Source: Symsagittifera roscoffensis (lineage: Eukaryota > Xenacoelomorpha > Acoela > Convolutidae). From it: a stretch of 64,000 bases of DNA. The position numbers were made by a program, and so were the translations under genes. The stretch spans positions 40,854,672 through 40,918,671 of the forward strand of contig NC_087062.1 in the NCBI RefSeq assembly GCF_963678635.1, in the 5' to 3' direction. Shown here piece after piece: positions 1 through 11,946 of this stretch (its first letter is position 1; each line of letters begins with the position of its first letter). The notes beneath the pieces are model-generated. The model was not told the origin of the DNA. It did no database searches and saw nothing but the letters and a program-made list of their open reading frames with translations.

Positions 1-132
1 ATCCTCCAGTACAAACCGAGCTTACCGAAACTTTGAAAGAAAATTCCTAAATACTCCATTTCCATCTAACTCAGGAACATCCACAACACTTGTCAATTAT
101 CCACTTCACACAACACCAAAGAATTTCTCTAA

Positions 133-1175
133 ATAAGTTTACCCTTTTTCCCTCAATACACATACTTTCATTCAGACCCTAATGAGGAAAACGCTAATTA
201 CGTAAATGAGCACGTATTATGCCCTGCACTCTCATGGACATCTTTCTATCACTTTACTAATCCACTCTCACTACCATTATATAACACCCCTCATGACAAC
301 GAACTATTCAGCACCCAATTTTATCTTCTAACAACAGCACTAACCCCAAAACATTTCACACAAATAGGATACAAGCAATCAATAATCAAATTCACCGCAC
401 CCAAATCTAATGAATATTCTATCGACTAATACGATCATAACATCATACGACCTAACGAAGACATCTTTCTAAACGACGACCAATTTGCTATTCCACAACT
501 ATCAGAGAAATTTTTCATCAAAACACCATACGTTTTCACCCTCAACACCTTAGATAAAAAATGCGACAATGTCATTTCAGCAGCACACCGTGATATTCAT
601 GCTTATGATTCATACTTTAACAAATTTAACCACTTTTCACTAACCTTCTATTTCCTCACACCCAAAGAACAAATTTACACTGTTCCCACAACGTCATGTT
701 ACGAACTAAACAAACACACGCGTACACTTACCAACAGTTCATCCAACATCATTACACTCATAATACACCAGCACGACAACCTCACCATAGATATCAAGAC
801 ATTAACTCTAAATACACTTCACCATTTTTTCTTAATTTCACCTTTTGTATTAGAGACACTAATCTGGAAGGCATCCTCCGTAACTATGATCCCATCACCC
901 AGATGTATATATTCGTTCCCCTAACCAAACTCTTCAACGTAGACGACGCCCGCCCACTAATCATCCCACACGAATTCCTCCAGCCCGTTGAAGTCCCAAT
1001 CTTAGAATTCATATATAACACTCGATATAATCATAAACTTTATAACCTTATTCAAAATACACCATATGAACTCTCACTTAGCACTGAAGAGCACAACATC
1101 ATTAACGCACTCGGATTGCTTTGGTCACTTTTTCAAACTAAATATATCATTATTTTGCTAGCTAAATTACTCTAG
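133..1175 (+). pseudogene. Decayed reading frame of unknown function on a G-poor strand
   Basis: A + strand frame is open from 133 except for a TAA at 427-429, and carries on to roughly 900. A different frame is open from 696 to 1175 (159 codons). The later part reads like ordinary globular protein, for example NYDPITQMYIFVPLTKLF and PHEFLQPVEVPILEFIYNTR. I do not recognise the family. The + strand here has strikingly little G and much A and C, unlike the rest of the window, so this piece may come from another source such as a mobile or organelle-like element. The two frames could be one gene with a frameshift around 690-900. The last codons overlap the start of the 5 kb repeat at 1158. Function unknown; coding origin is moderately likely. 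Confidence 0.4.
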
Positions 1176-1784
1176 TCTCATCAGACATCATCCACGACGT
1201 TTTTCCGCGCGGATTCTTCACCGACGATAAGGCAATATGAATTCGATAAATAACTAATAAATTCAAACAACACTAACCATTCTTATTAAAAGTTTTCTTT
1301 TTTCTTCATAGGCACAATCATCAATGATCTACAAAACAAAAAAGCGAACTAAAAAACAGAAAACTTTTTCTAGAGAGATAAATTTCTGTTACCAAATTTC
1401 AATAATTGAAGCAGTAAAATTCTACCGTACAAAGCAAAAAATGATATATAAATTCTTCTACCCAATGAAGTAAATATTCTTAAAATTAGAATAAAAAATG
1501 ATAAATTCAACCCCCAAATCAAGCAGTAAACTTCATAATTTCAAAGTATTAATTTAATGAAAGTTGCCCATAAAATTGAAAAAGCAGTACTAACCTTTTC
1601 AAAGACGCTTCTTTATATTTTAAATATTTACTCGCCCACAAGTTCTATCCACAATCGCACAGCTTGCCCACAAAGAAATGTTTAAAATAATGAATTTAAA
1701 TTTTAACTTTCACTGATAACAACTCTAACCAGTTTTAACACGTTTCAAACTTTCCTTGAACCCGGTTGGAAAGGAATTATTTAA

Positions 1785-2133
1785 TAATCCAAACTAACTA
1801 ACGCAAGCTTACTAGACACCACAAACCACAGCCTAAACAGCATGACTAAGAAAAAAAACCCACGGACCCAAACTGGATTAACACCAGCTTAGAACTGGAA
1901 AAATTTTTCTTTTGAAGACTACTTTCAAGTCTGAACACAAAAGAACAAAACACCAAAAAATCGAAATGAAAACCCAAAGCAAACAATTTGATTTTTGAGA
2001 AAAATTTACAACTAAGACAACAAAAGAAAAAATCAGTAATAAAAAAGGAACGAAAGATTGAACTAAAACAGGACCCTCCAAAAAAGAGAGCATGAAGTTA
2101 TACCCTCACTCCTGGACTAATACACCAGAGAGG
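1785..2133. other. Segment present in copy A but absent from copy B
   Basis: Copies A and B match up to TTATTTAA (1784 in A) and again from ACGT at 2134. The 349 bp between are replaced in B by a couple of bases. Either A gained it or B lost it. It is A-rich on the + strand. No terminal inverted repeat or clear target duplication is visible. Confidence 0.6.
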
Positions 2134-5100
2134 ACGTACTGAGCATGCTCTATAACCGGGCTCACCCACCGTGCTACATCCACGCTTTGTGACACCCACA
2201 ACTCTATTTTTGACGAGAATTACTCATGTATGTTTAGCTCTCAAAAATAACCGAACTAAATAATTTTGCTTTTGCAATAAAACTTATACAAGATCATGAC
2301 TAAAAACAAGGTTAACAAAGTTTTATATATGTAAAAAATACAATGCAGTATATAGATAACATACAGCCCAAAGACGAGCATCAAGGAACTTGACAACCCA
2401 ATCACACTCCAACTATGGAATGGCAAGACACACCCGACACGCTACCTACAGTCACTACACTCAACGGATTTAAAGTATGACTTGGCATCGCAGTAAAGAA
2501 CAGCCATTGCAACCGAGCAAATGCCATCTCGATGTTCAAGTGTACGTACATATCCAAGTCACCAGGCACTGCATCCGAAAGTCAAACTAAATGACACTCC
2601 CGAATGTGATTAGACCATTGCTATTCTCTAAAATCAAACAGATCAACAACCATCACAGCCGATCAGAAATCATAATACGATCTTTCGAAACTATCGTGAT
2701 AACATCTCTTCCTCCAAAAGAGAAAAAAAGAATATGCTCGCAACTTCTAAAGAAAAACATCATCATCCATCCTTCACTACAATTGAACATTGAGAAATTA
2801 AAACTGTAGATCATTTCGGTACCATTTCAACTTCAATTCTTGCAAAAAAAAAACATTGAGGTTGATTAAATATTGAGGTTCATCAAAGTCGTCTAGGTGT
2901 AAAACGATGTTCAACTACTTTTTTTGCTATTCAATTATCATTGTTAAAATTTTTGGAGTTTTTCAATTTCCAAGCCAATGATCAAAACAATTTGCAAAAA
3001 AATGCTTGTTTTTTTCTATCTCTTTAAGAAATTATGTCGCAAATATAATTTAACCAGGTTTTGATTTTACCAAGAGAATTGTGAGCATAAATGTGTATCT
3101 ATTCTGAAGTTTCGGTTCAGCATTTGAACTAAAAATTGGTGCGTCGAGTTTTGTACCCCAGCTTTTGGGTCCTTGACAAAGCTGACCAAAAATATAAAAT
3201 TATCGCGGAAATCTAATTCCCCGAAAAAATTGTTCGGAAATTTGCAAAAAGAGTTTCTTTCACTTCACCTTGGGATCTTTAATGACTCGTTCTGCCTTTG
3301 TTTATTCGTTCTATATTTAAATTCTATGCGCAGCAAACAACCATAAAACACTCCATTCGAAACAAAGTTTCTAAGATGAAATTTTTTTTTGAACTCAGAT
3401 AAAACCTTATTGTTACGAAAAACGCTGATTAACTTTTTCTGAACATTTAAATAAAACATAAAACACATTGCACCGAAAATGAGCGTCTGTTTAAATTGAA
3501 AAATTGATCAAAATACTGTAGTTTTGAATTTTGCGTAAGCATCATGAACTAGCAATTCCTTGTTTTTATTTGTCATAAGGATTTTCCTTGTTAACACGAA
3601 CTCGAGAGCAATATTATTTACTCTATGATTTCTCGTGTCTACGTTTTGCACAATTATTAAATAGCAAAAAATGTGATGGTATAGGTAAAGGATTTGAATT
3701 CTGTATTATTTTGTCTCTAGAATTACTTCTCAAAAAAATTTCTGGTCTAATTGCACAGTTACTTGGCCTTGTCAACTTTTTCTTTCTTACTAAGTTTTTA
3801 TCAATTTATTCCGATCATTATTTAGTGTGGCAAATGCCTGGACAATTGTTGGACAAATTCGGGAAAAAAATGTCTGGGCACTAAATGTTTTTGGACATCG
3901 TTGCCTTTTGAACAGTTTTTTCCGGAACATAAATGTCGGGAAACAAATGATCAGACACGAAAGAAGTATCACAAACAGAACTTGAGAAAATTTTAATTGG
4001 TTTCTGATAAAACAAAAAACAATTTATAAAGTAAAGTAATTGTTTTTTTTTTAATCAAAATATGGAGGGGGAAGACCTGAGACATGCATAAAAGTGCGTT
4101 TCAGGGCCTGAAACGCACGTTTATTCTTGTTCCAGAAGACTTTCTGATTAAAGTGTCAGGTTTTTTGTTTAACTTACGGGTAAAAAGAATCTTCGGAGCT
4201 AATTGCGCCTTCAATGTAAAATCAAAATTTAAGATGATACAATTTTTTTAACCTAACTTCTCTATTCTGAAAAAAAATTTGAGACAAAAAGCTTTTAAGT
4301 AAGACTGTAGATCAGCCAAAAACCAAGGCTGAGTAATCACGGTCAAATCTTGTATAAAAAATTTCAGAAAAAAAACTAGAAATAAGGTCAGAGAAAATTT
4401 AGATCATTTTCAGGAAATTTAAATATAGCTTTAAGACGACCTTCAAAAAGACTTGAAAAAAAACTCAATTTTGAGTTTTTGGTTTTATTTAGCTCCTAAT
4501 TTTATCTGATAGTTTCATTAGATTCAAAATTGATTGCTTAAGTTTAGTTTCAGATTCTTGTAAAAGCTTAATTCATAATGTTTTTTTAGGTTAAACTTTT
4601 TGCAAAAACAGTTTTTTCTTAGGAAAAATGTAGAAGCCTCAAAGGTCAATCCCATATTCCCAGCCCTTACTTTCGAATGTAACTTAGCAAAAATTTTTGT
4701 GGAATCCAATTTTTAGGGTTTTCAGAAAGCATAAAAAGGATTTAGCGCAGACTTTGTTCATAAAACAAGAAATTTGTGATACCAGAGAAAGTTTTTCTAA
4801 AATACCATCATAGTTGATTTTTTGTTCTTAGCTATGTGCAGCTTTGGCTAAACCTATTGATGATGAAAATAACGAGAAAAACTTAAATTGAATCAAGTGC
4901 AACAGAAAAATTGACACCTAATATTAAAGGTTTTATTGATGCTATGAAAAGAGCAAAAACTTTAGCTCATTTATATAATTGTATTCTGCTAACTATTTGA
5001 AAAAACTGATTTTTTGGCGCGTGCTTTCCACTCAGAATGAGTATATTTTGCCGCCTTTGCTGCCTGTAGAAAATTTTAAGGGTCATTCAGCCAAAAATGG

Positions 5101-5240
5101 ATACTTCAAAATAGTACAAAGGGGACCCTTTGGATCGGCTGAGGGTGGAATGACTTAGCTATTAAAAAAGTAGAGTTACTGTTTTTTTATGCTAGATTTT
5201 TTGTTTAGTTTTGCTAGGTCGACTATTAAGAAGACACAAG

Positions 5241-5664
5241 CACTGCCGTGATTGAAATCAAAAATGGGGGCAATGTACACCATGCAGTGGAACAACAGCA
5301 ACAGCTGATCAACCAGGCAATTCGAGAGACTATGATGCCGGCCCATCGTCAGAACCAACAAGTCTCTTCATTGATACCCCTCCTTACAGAGAAACTATTG
5401 ATACTCCTCCTTACAAGAGTTCTATTGTATTGAATTAGCTACGTACTTTCTGTCAATTTTCACTGGATTTTAAAAAATTTAAAAGAGATTTCAAGTTAAT
5501 CTAGAAATCCATTGTCTGTTTACTTTGATTTAGGGGGCAATGGGTCGAAAAGACGCAAGAGAATTGAGGAAAAATGACAATTATTTATCAACTTCAGGTC
5601 AACCGCTATCACCGAGTCTCTAGCAGGGGGCTATTTGCCTCCACAATGACGCTCATATGCGTAA
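5241..5664 (+). pseudogene. Two-exon gene fragment in copy A (truncated)
   Basis: From 5241 a frame reads TAVIEIKNGGNVHHAVEQ followed by a Gln-rich stretch and INQAIRETMMPAH. It then departs from copy B because about 600 bp present in B are missing, which removes most of exon 1. The second exon-like piece follows an acceptor ending in TTTAG and spans 5534-5664, the same 131 bp length as in copy B. It shares B's in-frame TGA and terminal TAA, and has a further CGA to TGA stop. Family not recognised. It is probably a dead duplicate of the better preserved unit in copy B. Confidence 0.45.
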
Positions 5665-7532
5665 GGCGATCGAGTAATTGGTGGACAGGGGGTTCTATCA
5701 AACCAGACGCCAGGAGTGTACCATAAGTGCTAAATTTACTTTCGATAGGATTCTTTCGATCAAATGGCTGTTTTCTTAAAAAGAAAACTTATACAACTTG
5801 ATGTTGCAGAAAGGTGGTTGAAACCTAAATTAAATGTTTCAAATGAATTTTACTGAAAAAGAATATTGTTTTTGGAGATATTGTTAGGGTGATTTCAATA
5901 TTTTGAACTATAAGTTGTTTTTTTTGGTCGATCAATATTTGCCATACACCAAATTTTTGCTTAATGTTTTAAAATATAAAAGTTCAGAAAGAAAATGCAT
6001 CAAAAATTCAAATTTGGCTGAGAAAATTTACGTAATAAGTCTTACATAATTTGTATTTAACATGCTTTAGCAAACTCCAGCACGGTCTTTTTTAGAAGTC
6101 TAAGTTGAATAAAGTCCAAACTTTAATCAACTAGAGTTATTTTACAAAAGACTCATAACAGTTTTTATAAATACAGGGCAATTGGCGAGCTCGAGTCTTT
6201 TTATTATAATTTTTTTGAATTATCATTCATCATTCGTTTGCTAGTTAAATTACTCTAAACTCATCAGACATCATCCACGGCGTTTTTTCTTCACGGATTC
6301 TTCAGCGACTATTAGGTAATATGAATTCGATAATTTACTAATAAATTCAAACAACACTAACCATTCTTATTAAATGTTTTCCTTTTTTCTCATAGGCACA
6401 ATCATCAATGATCTACAAAACAAAAAAGCGATTTAAAAAACAGAAAACTTTTTCTATAATCATCAATTTCTGTTAACCAATTTCAATAATTGAAGGTGTA
6501 AAATTCTCCCGTTCAAAGCAATAAATTGATATATGAATTCTTTTTCCCAATGCAGTAAATATTTTTACAATTGAAAATAAATTGATAGTTTTAACTCCCA
6601 AAGCAAGCAGTAAACTTCATATTTTCAAAGTATTAAATTAATGAAAGTTGCCGATAAAATTGGAAAAGCAGTACTAACCTTTTCAAGGGCGCTTCTTCCT
6701 ATTTTAAATATTCTTTCACCCACCAATTCTCTCCACAATTGCACAACTCGCCCACAAAAAATCTTTAAAATAATGAATTTATGTTTTAACTTTCACTCTA
6801 ACCAGTTTTAACACGTTTCAAACTTTCCTTGAACCCGGTTGGAAAGGAATTATTTAAAACGTCCTGAGCATGCTCTATAGCCGGCCCCACCCACCGTGCT
6901 ACATCCACGCTTTGTGACACCCACAACTCTATTTTTGACGAGAGTCACTCAAGTGTGATTAGCTCTTAAAAATAACCGAACTAAATAATTTTGCTGTTGC
7001 GATCAAAACATATACAAGATCATGAATAAAAACAAGGTTAACAAAGATTTATATATGTAAATAATACAATGCAGTATATAGATAACATACAGCCAAAAGA
7101 CGAGCAGCAAGGAACTTGACAACCCATTCACACTCCAACTACGGAATGGCAAGACACATCTGACACGCTAACTACAGTCACCACACTCAACGGATTTAAA
7201 GTACCACTTGGCATCGCAGCAAAAGAAATCTATTGCAATAGAACAATGGCCATCTCGATGATCAAGTATACGTACAGATCCAAGTCACCAGGCATTGCAT
7301 CCGAAGTCGAACTAAATGACACTTCCGAATGTGATTGGACCATTGCTATTCTCTAAAATCAAACAGATCAACACTCATCACAACCGATCAGAAATCATAA
7401 TACGATCTCCCGAAACGATCGTGATAACATCTCTTCTTCCAAATCAGAAAAAAAAAGATTATGCTCGCAAATTCTTTAGAAAAACACCACCATCCATCCT
7501 TCACTACAATAGAACAATGAGAAATTAAAACT

Positions 7533-7933
7533 CTCTAAACCTCAGATGGGTGGAACCAGATCTAAACTAGTTTTTATCATTGATTATTATTATGATATTT
7601 TATCTCTATAAAATATCAAAAACTAACCAATCATACTCCATCAAACTAACAGCCCACTTATTTGTAAGTGTTGAAACTACTTGTAGTTTCAACACCAGGA
7701 CAATGTGAACTAATCTTAGAATACAGTTGTTCTCATTCTGGAACTAACTCGCGTAAACCGGTGTACACTAGATCTATAAAGACTAGAAGATATAAGAGTA
7801 AGATTAAGATTGGTATTAGACTAAGAAATTGCACGAATCAATCCGGTCGAAAATAAGATAGCGTGACGAGTAGACGGTGTACCTTATCTGAAACTACTCT
7901 ATGAGTATAACCAAAAAGATATAACACAAAACT
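7533..7933. mobile_element. 401 bp insertion in copy B with three perfect stem-loops
   Basis: Comparison with copy A shows an extra block flanked by the 6-bp direct repeat AAAACT (7527-7532 and 7928-7933), which suggests an insertion with target-site duplication. Near its left end are three perfect inverted repeats, each with a 4-nt loop: 7593-7603/7608-7618 (11 bp), 7655-7660/7665-7670 (6 bp) and 7668-7679/7684-7695 (12 bp). The last two overlap by 3 nt. No terminal inverted repeats, tRNA-like boxes or convincing coding sequence were seen. It could be a small non-autonomous element or a structured-RNA-derived insert. Confidence 0.5.
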
Positions 7934-10400
7934 GATATGGTACCTTTTCAACTTCAATTCTTGGAAAAAAAATTGAGGTTGATTAAAAATTGAGGTTCAT
8001 CAAAGTCTTCTAGGTGTAAAAAGTTGTTCAACTACTTATGTTTTTTTGCTATTCAGTTATCATTGTTGAAATTTTTGGAGTTTTTCAATTTCCAAGCCAA
8101 TGATCAAAACAATTTGCAAAAAAAATGCTTGTTTTTTTTTCTATCTCTTTAAGAAATTATGTCGCAAATATAACTTAACCAGGATTTGAATTTACTAAGA
8201 TAATTGTGAGTATAAATGTGTATCTATTCTGAAGTTTTGGTTCAGCAATTGAACTGAAAATTGGTGCGTCGAGTTTTGTATCCCAGCTTTTGGGTCCTTG
8301 ACAAAGCAGACCAAAGTTATAAAAAAAATGGCGCGGAAATTTAATTCCCCTAAAAAATTGTTCGGAAATTTGCAAAAATAGTTTCTTCCACTTCAAATTA
8401 TGATCTTTAATGACTCGTTCTGCGTTTGTTTATTCGTTCTATAATTAAATTCTATGCGCAGTAAATAACCATAAAACACTCCATTCGAAACAAAGTTTCT
8501 AAGAAGAAACTTTTTTTATTGATTTCAGATAAAACCTTATTGTTATGAAAAAACGCAGATTAACTTTTTCTGAACCACCATTGCATTTAAATAAAACATA
8601 AAACACATTGCAACGAAAATGAGCGTCTGTTTCAATTGAAATATTGATCAAAATACTGTAGTTTTGAATTATGCGTAAGCATCATGAACTAGCATTTCCT
8701 TGTTTTTATTTGTCATAAGGGTTTCCCCTGTTAACACAAACTCGAGAGCAATATTATTTACACTATGATTTCTCGTGTCTACGTTTTGCACAATTATTAA
8801 ATAGCAAAAAATGTGAAGGTATAGGTAAAGAAATTGAATTCTGTTTTATTTTGTCTCTAGAATACTTCTCAAAAAACTTTCTGGTCTAATTGCACAGTTA
8901 CTTGGCCTTGTCAACTTTTTCTGTCTTACTAAGTTTTTATCAATTTATTCCAATCACTAACTAGTGTGGCAAATGCCTGGACAATTGTTGGACAAATTCG
9001 GGAAAAAAAATGTCTGGGCACTAAGTGTTTTTGGACATCGTTGCCTTTTGAACAGTTTTTTCCGGAACATAAATGTCCGGGACACAAATGATCAGACACG
9101 AAAGAAGTATCACAAACAAAACTTCAGAAAATTTTAATTGGTTTATGATAAGAAAAACCAATTTATAAAGTAAAGTAATTGGTTTTTTTATCAAAATATG
9201 GTGGAGAAAGACCTGAGCATGCATAAGGGTGCGTTTCAGGTGCGTATTTTTGTTCCAGAAGATTTTCTGATTAACTTTTCATGTTTATTGTTTAACTTAC
9301 GGGTAAAAAAAATCTTCGGAGCTAATTTCGCCTTCAAAATAAAATCAAAAGTTAAGATGATACAATTTTTTTAACCTAATTTTTCTATTCTGAAAAAATT
9401 ATTTGAGACAAAAATCTTTCAAGTAATACAGTAGATCAGTCAAAAACCAAGACTGAGTAATCAAGGTCAAATCTTGTATAAAAAATTTCTGGAACAAAAC
9501 TAGAAATAAGGTCAGAGAAAAACTTAGATCATTTTCAAAAAACTTAAATATAGCTTTAAGACGAAAACGACCTTCAAAGAGACTTGAAAAAAACTCAAGT
9601 TTGACTTTTTGATTTTATTTAGCTCCTAAATATATGATAGTTTCATTAGATTCAAAAATAATTGCTTAATTTTAGTTTTAGAGTCGTGTAACAGCTTCAT
9701 TCATAATGTTTTTTTTTCAGGTTAAACTTTTTGCAAAAACAGTTTTTTTTAGGAAAAATAGAGAAGTCTCAAAGGTCAATCCCATATTCTCAACCCTTAC
9801 TCTCAACTGTAACTCAGCAAAATTTTCACAATTAAAAACTTTTGTGGAATCCAATTTTTAGGGTTTTTAGAAAGCATAAAAAGGATTTAGCGGAGACTTT
9901 GTTCATAAAACAAGAAATTTGTTATACCAGAGAAAGTATTTCTAACGTAGTTGATTTTTTGCTCTTAGCTATGTGCAGCTTTGGCTAAATCTATCGATGA
10001 TGAAATTAGCGAGAGAAACTTGTTTTGAATCAATTGCATCAGAAAATTGACACATAATTTTTAAGGTTTTTGTGATGCTATCAAAAGAGCAAAAATTTTA
10101 GCTAATTTATATAATTGTATTCTGCTAACTAAAATGTCCGATAATTTTCATTTGAAAAACATTGATTTTTTAGCGCGTGCTTCCCCCTCAAAATGAGTAT
10201 ATTTTGCCGCATGGCTGCCTGTAGAAACGTTTAAGGGTCAGTCAGCTAAAAATGGATACTTCAAAATAGTACAAACGGGGACCCTTTGGATCGGCTGAGG
10301 GTGGAATGACTTAGCTATTAAAAAAGTAGAGTTACTGTTTTTTTATGCTAGATTTTTCGTTTAGTCTTGCTAGGTCGCCTATCAAGAAGACACATGCACT

Positions 10401-10739
10401 GCCGTGATTGAATTCGAAAATGGAGCAATGTACACCATGCAGTGGAACAGCAACAGCTGATCAACCACGCAATTAGAGACACTATGACGTCGGCGCATCC
10501 TCAGAACCAACAAGTCTCTTCAACCTCCCAGATTCCACCAGGAACAATCGCAGAATTGCTGGTACAGGAACTGGATCAAACCAGGAAACCATCTAGTCAT
10601 GCTTCCTCCCAATCTGCCATTGTGAAGAAAAGAGTGGTAACTGAGGATTATTCCGAAACACTAATCAGTTATATTCTAGGCACGAGTAAATTTTTAACTT
10701 TTAACTAGTTTCGAAAGCCCAGTAAGGGGCAAAAAAACT
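10401..10739 (+). repeat. 339 bp internal tandem duplication, unit 1 (exon copy)
   Basis: Starts at GCCGTGATTGAATT and repeats at 10740-11078 with few differences. It contains a copy of the exon whose frame from 10442 reads MEQQQLINHAIRDTM, then TIAELLVQELDQTRKPSS and RVVTEDYSETLISYILGTS. Relative to unit 2, a run of G is shorter near 10423, which shifts the frame at the start of the exon, so this copy is probably not usable. It keeps the same potential donor (GTAAAT) downstream. Confidence 0.7.
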
Positions 10740-11386
10740 GCCGTGATTGAATTAGAAAATGGGGACAGTGTACACCGTGCAGTGGAACAGCAACAGCTGA
10801 TCAACCAGGCACTTAGAGAGACCATGACGCCGGCACATCCTCAGAACCAACAAGTCTCTCCATCCGCCCAGGTTCCACCAAGAACAATCGCAGAATTGCT
10901 GGTACAGGAACTGGATCAAACAAGGAAACCATCTAGTCTTGCTTCCTCCCAATCTGCCATTGTGACGAAAAGAGTGGTAACTGAGGATTATTCCGAAACA
11001 CTAATCAGTTATATTCTAGGCACGAGTAAATTTTTAACTTTTAACTAGTTTCGAAAGCCCAGGAAGGGGCAAAAATATAAATGAATTGCTGATGTTGGTT
11101 TGATATTCGTGAGAAATTATTGATAATCGTCCTTACAGTATTTCTATTGTGTTTAATTAGCTATGTAGTTTCTGACAATTATTTTTGGATCTTAAAAAAA
11201 TTTTGAGAGATTTCAAGTTGTTCTAGAAATCTATTGTCTGTTTACTTTATTTTAGGGGGCAATGGGTCGAAGAGACGCAAAAGAATTGAGGAAAAATGAC
11301 AACTACTTATCAACTCCAGGTCAGCCGCTATCACCGAGTCTCTAGCTGGGGGCTACTTGCCTCCACAGCGACGCTCATATGCGTAA
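10740..11386 (+). pseudogene. Unrecognised two-exon gene fragment, best preserved copy
   Basis: Exon 1 is open from 10743 to 11025. It is Gln/Asn-rich at its start (AVEQQQLINQALRETM) and continues with TIAELLVQELDQTRKPSS and TEDYSETLISYILGT. A GTAAAT donor at 11026 and an acceptor ending TTTAG at 11255 give a 230 bp intron. The phase leads into exon 2 (11256-11386), reading GNGSKRRKRIEEK, a TGA (11297), then QLLINSRSAAITESLAGGY. It ends at TAA. The matching splice phase and the coding-like text support a real former gene. The internal TGA, shared with copy A, suggests decay before the 5 kb duplication. Family not recognised; a basic region in exon 2 hints at a nuclear or nucleic-acid-binding protein, which is inference only. 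Confidence 0.45.
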
Positions 11387-11946
11387 GGCGATCGAGTAAT
11401 TGGCGGACAAGGGGTTCTATCAAACTAGACGCGAGGAGTGTACCATAAGTGCTAAATTTACTTTCGCTGGGAAACTTTTGATCAAAGTCTGTTTTCGTAG
11501 AAAGAAAATTTTTAAAACATGATGTTGCAGAAAGGTGGTTGAAACCTAAACTAAATGTTTTATTTGAAATTTTTTGAAAAAGAAGAATTGTTTTTGGGGA
11601 TATTATTAGGGCGATTTCAATATTTTGAACTAGAAGTAGTTTTTTTGGTCGATCATTTTTTTTCGTACACTAAATTTTGCTCAATGTTTTAAATTGAAAA
11701 ATTTCAGAAAAAAAAACGCATGAAAAATTCAAATTCGGCTAAGAATATTTACGTAATAAGTCTTACATAGTTTGTATTTAACATGCTTTAGCAAACTCCA
11801 GCACTGTCTTGTTTAGAAGTCTAAGATGAAAAAAGTCCAAACTTTAATCAACTATAGTATTTCTACAAAAGACTTAAAACAGTTGTGATAAATCCAGAGC
11901 AATTGGCGAGCTCAATTCATTTTTTATAACTTTTTGAATTATCAGA

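Larger units (their letters stand above)
1158..6227 (+). repeat. ~5 kb direct repeat, copy A
   Basis: Copy A runs from the block starting near CTAGCTAAATTACTCTAG to the block around GCAATTGGCGAGCTC. It aligns in order with copy B at 6241-11946, with many substitutions and small indels, so the duplication is old. It has a 349 bp segment (1785-2133) missing from B. It lacks the 401 bp insertion found in B (7533-7933) and most of the first exon-like segment. Two stretches look coding in both copies (5241-5664 here). The rest is AT-rich with no gene that I can support. No terminal inverted repeats or LTRs are visible, so this may be a segmental tandem duplication rather than a transposon. Confidence 0.8.
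6241..11946 (+). repeat. ~5 kb direct repeat, copy B
   Basis: This is the second tandem copy of the unit at 1158-6227, beginning near CTAGTTAAATTACTCTAA and ending at CAATTGGCGAGCTC plus flank. It is longer than A because of the 401 bp insertion at 7533-7933 and an internal 339 bp tandem duplication (10401-11078). It also keeps the exon sequence deleted in A. About 13 bp separate it from copy A, so the arrangement is head to tail. Confidence 0.8.
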
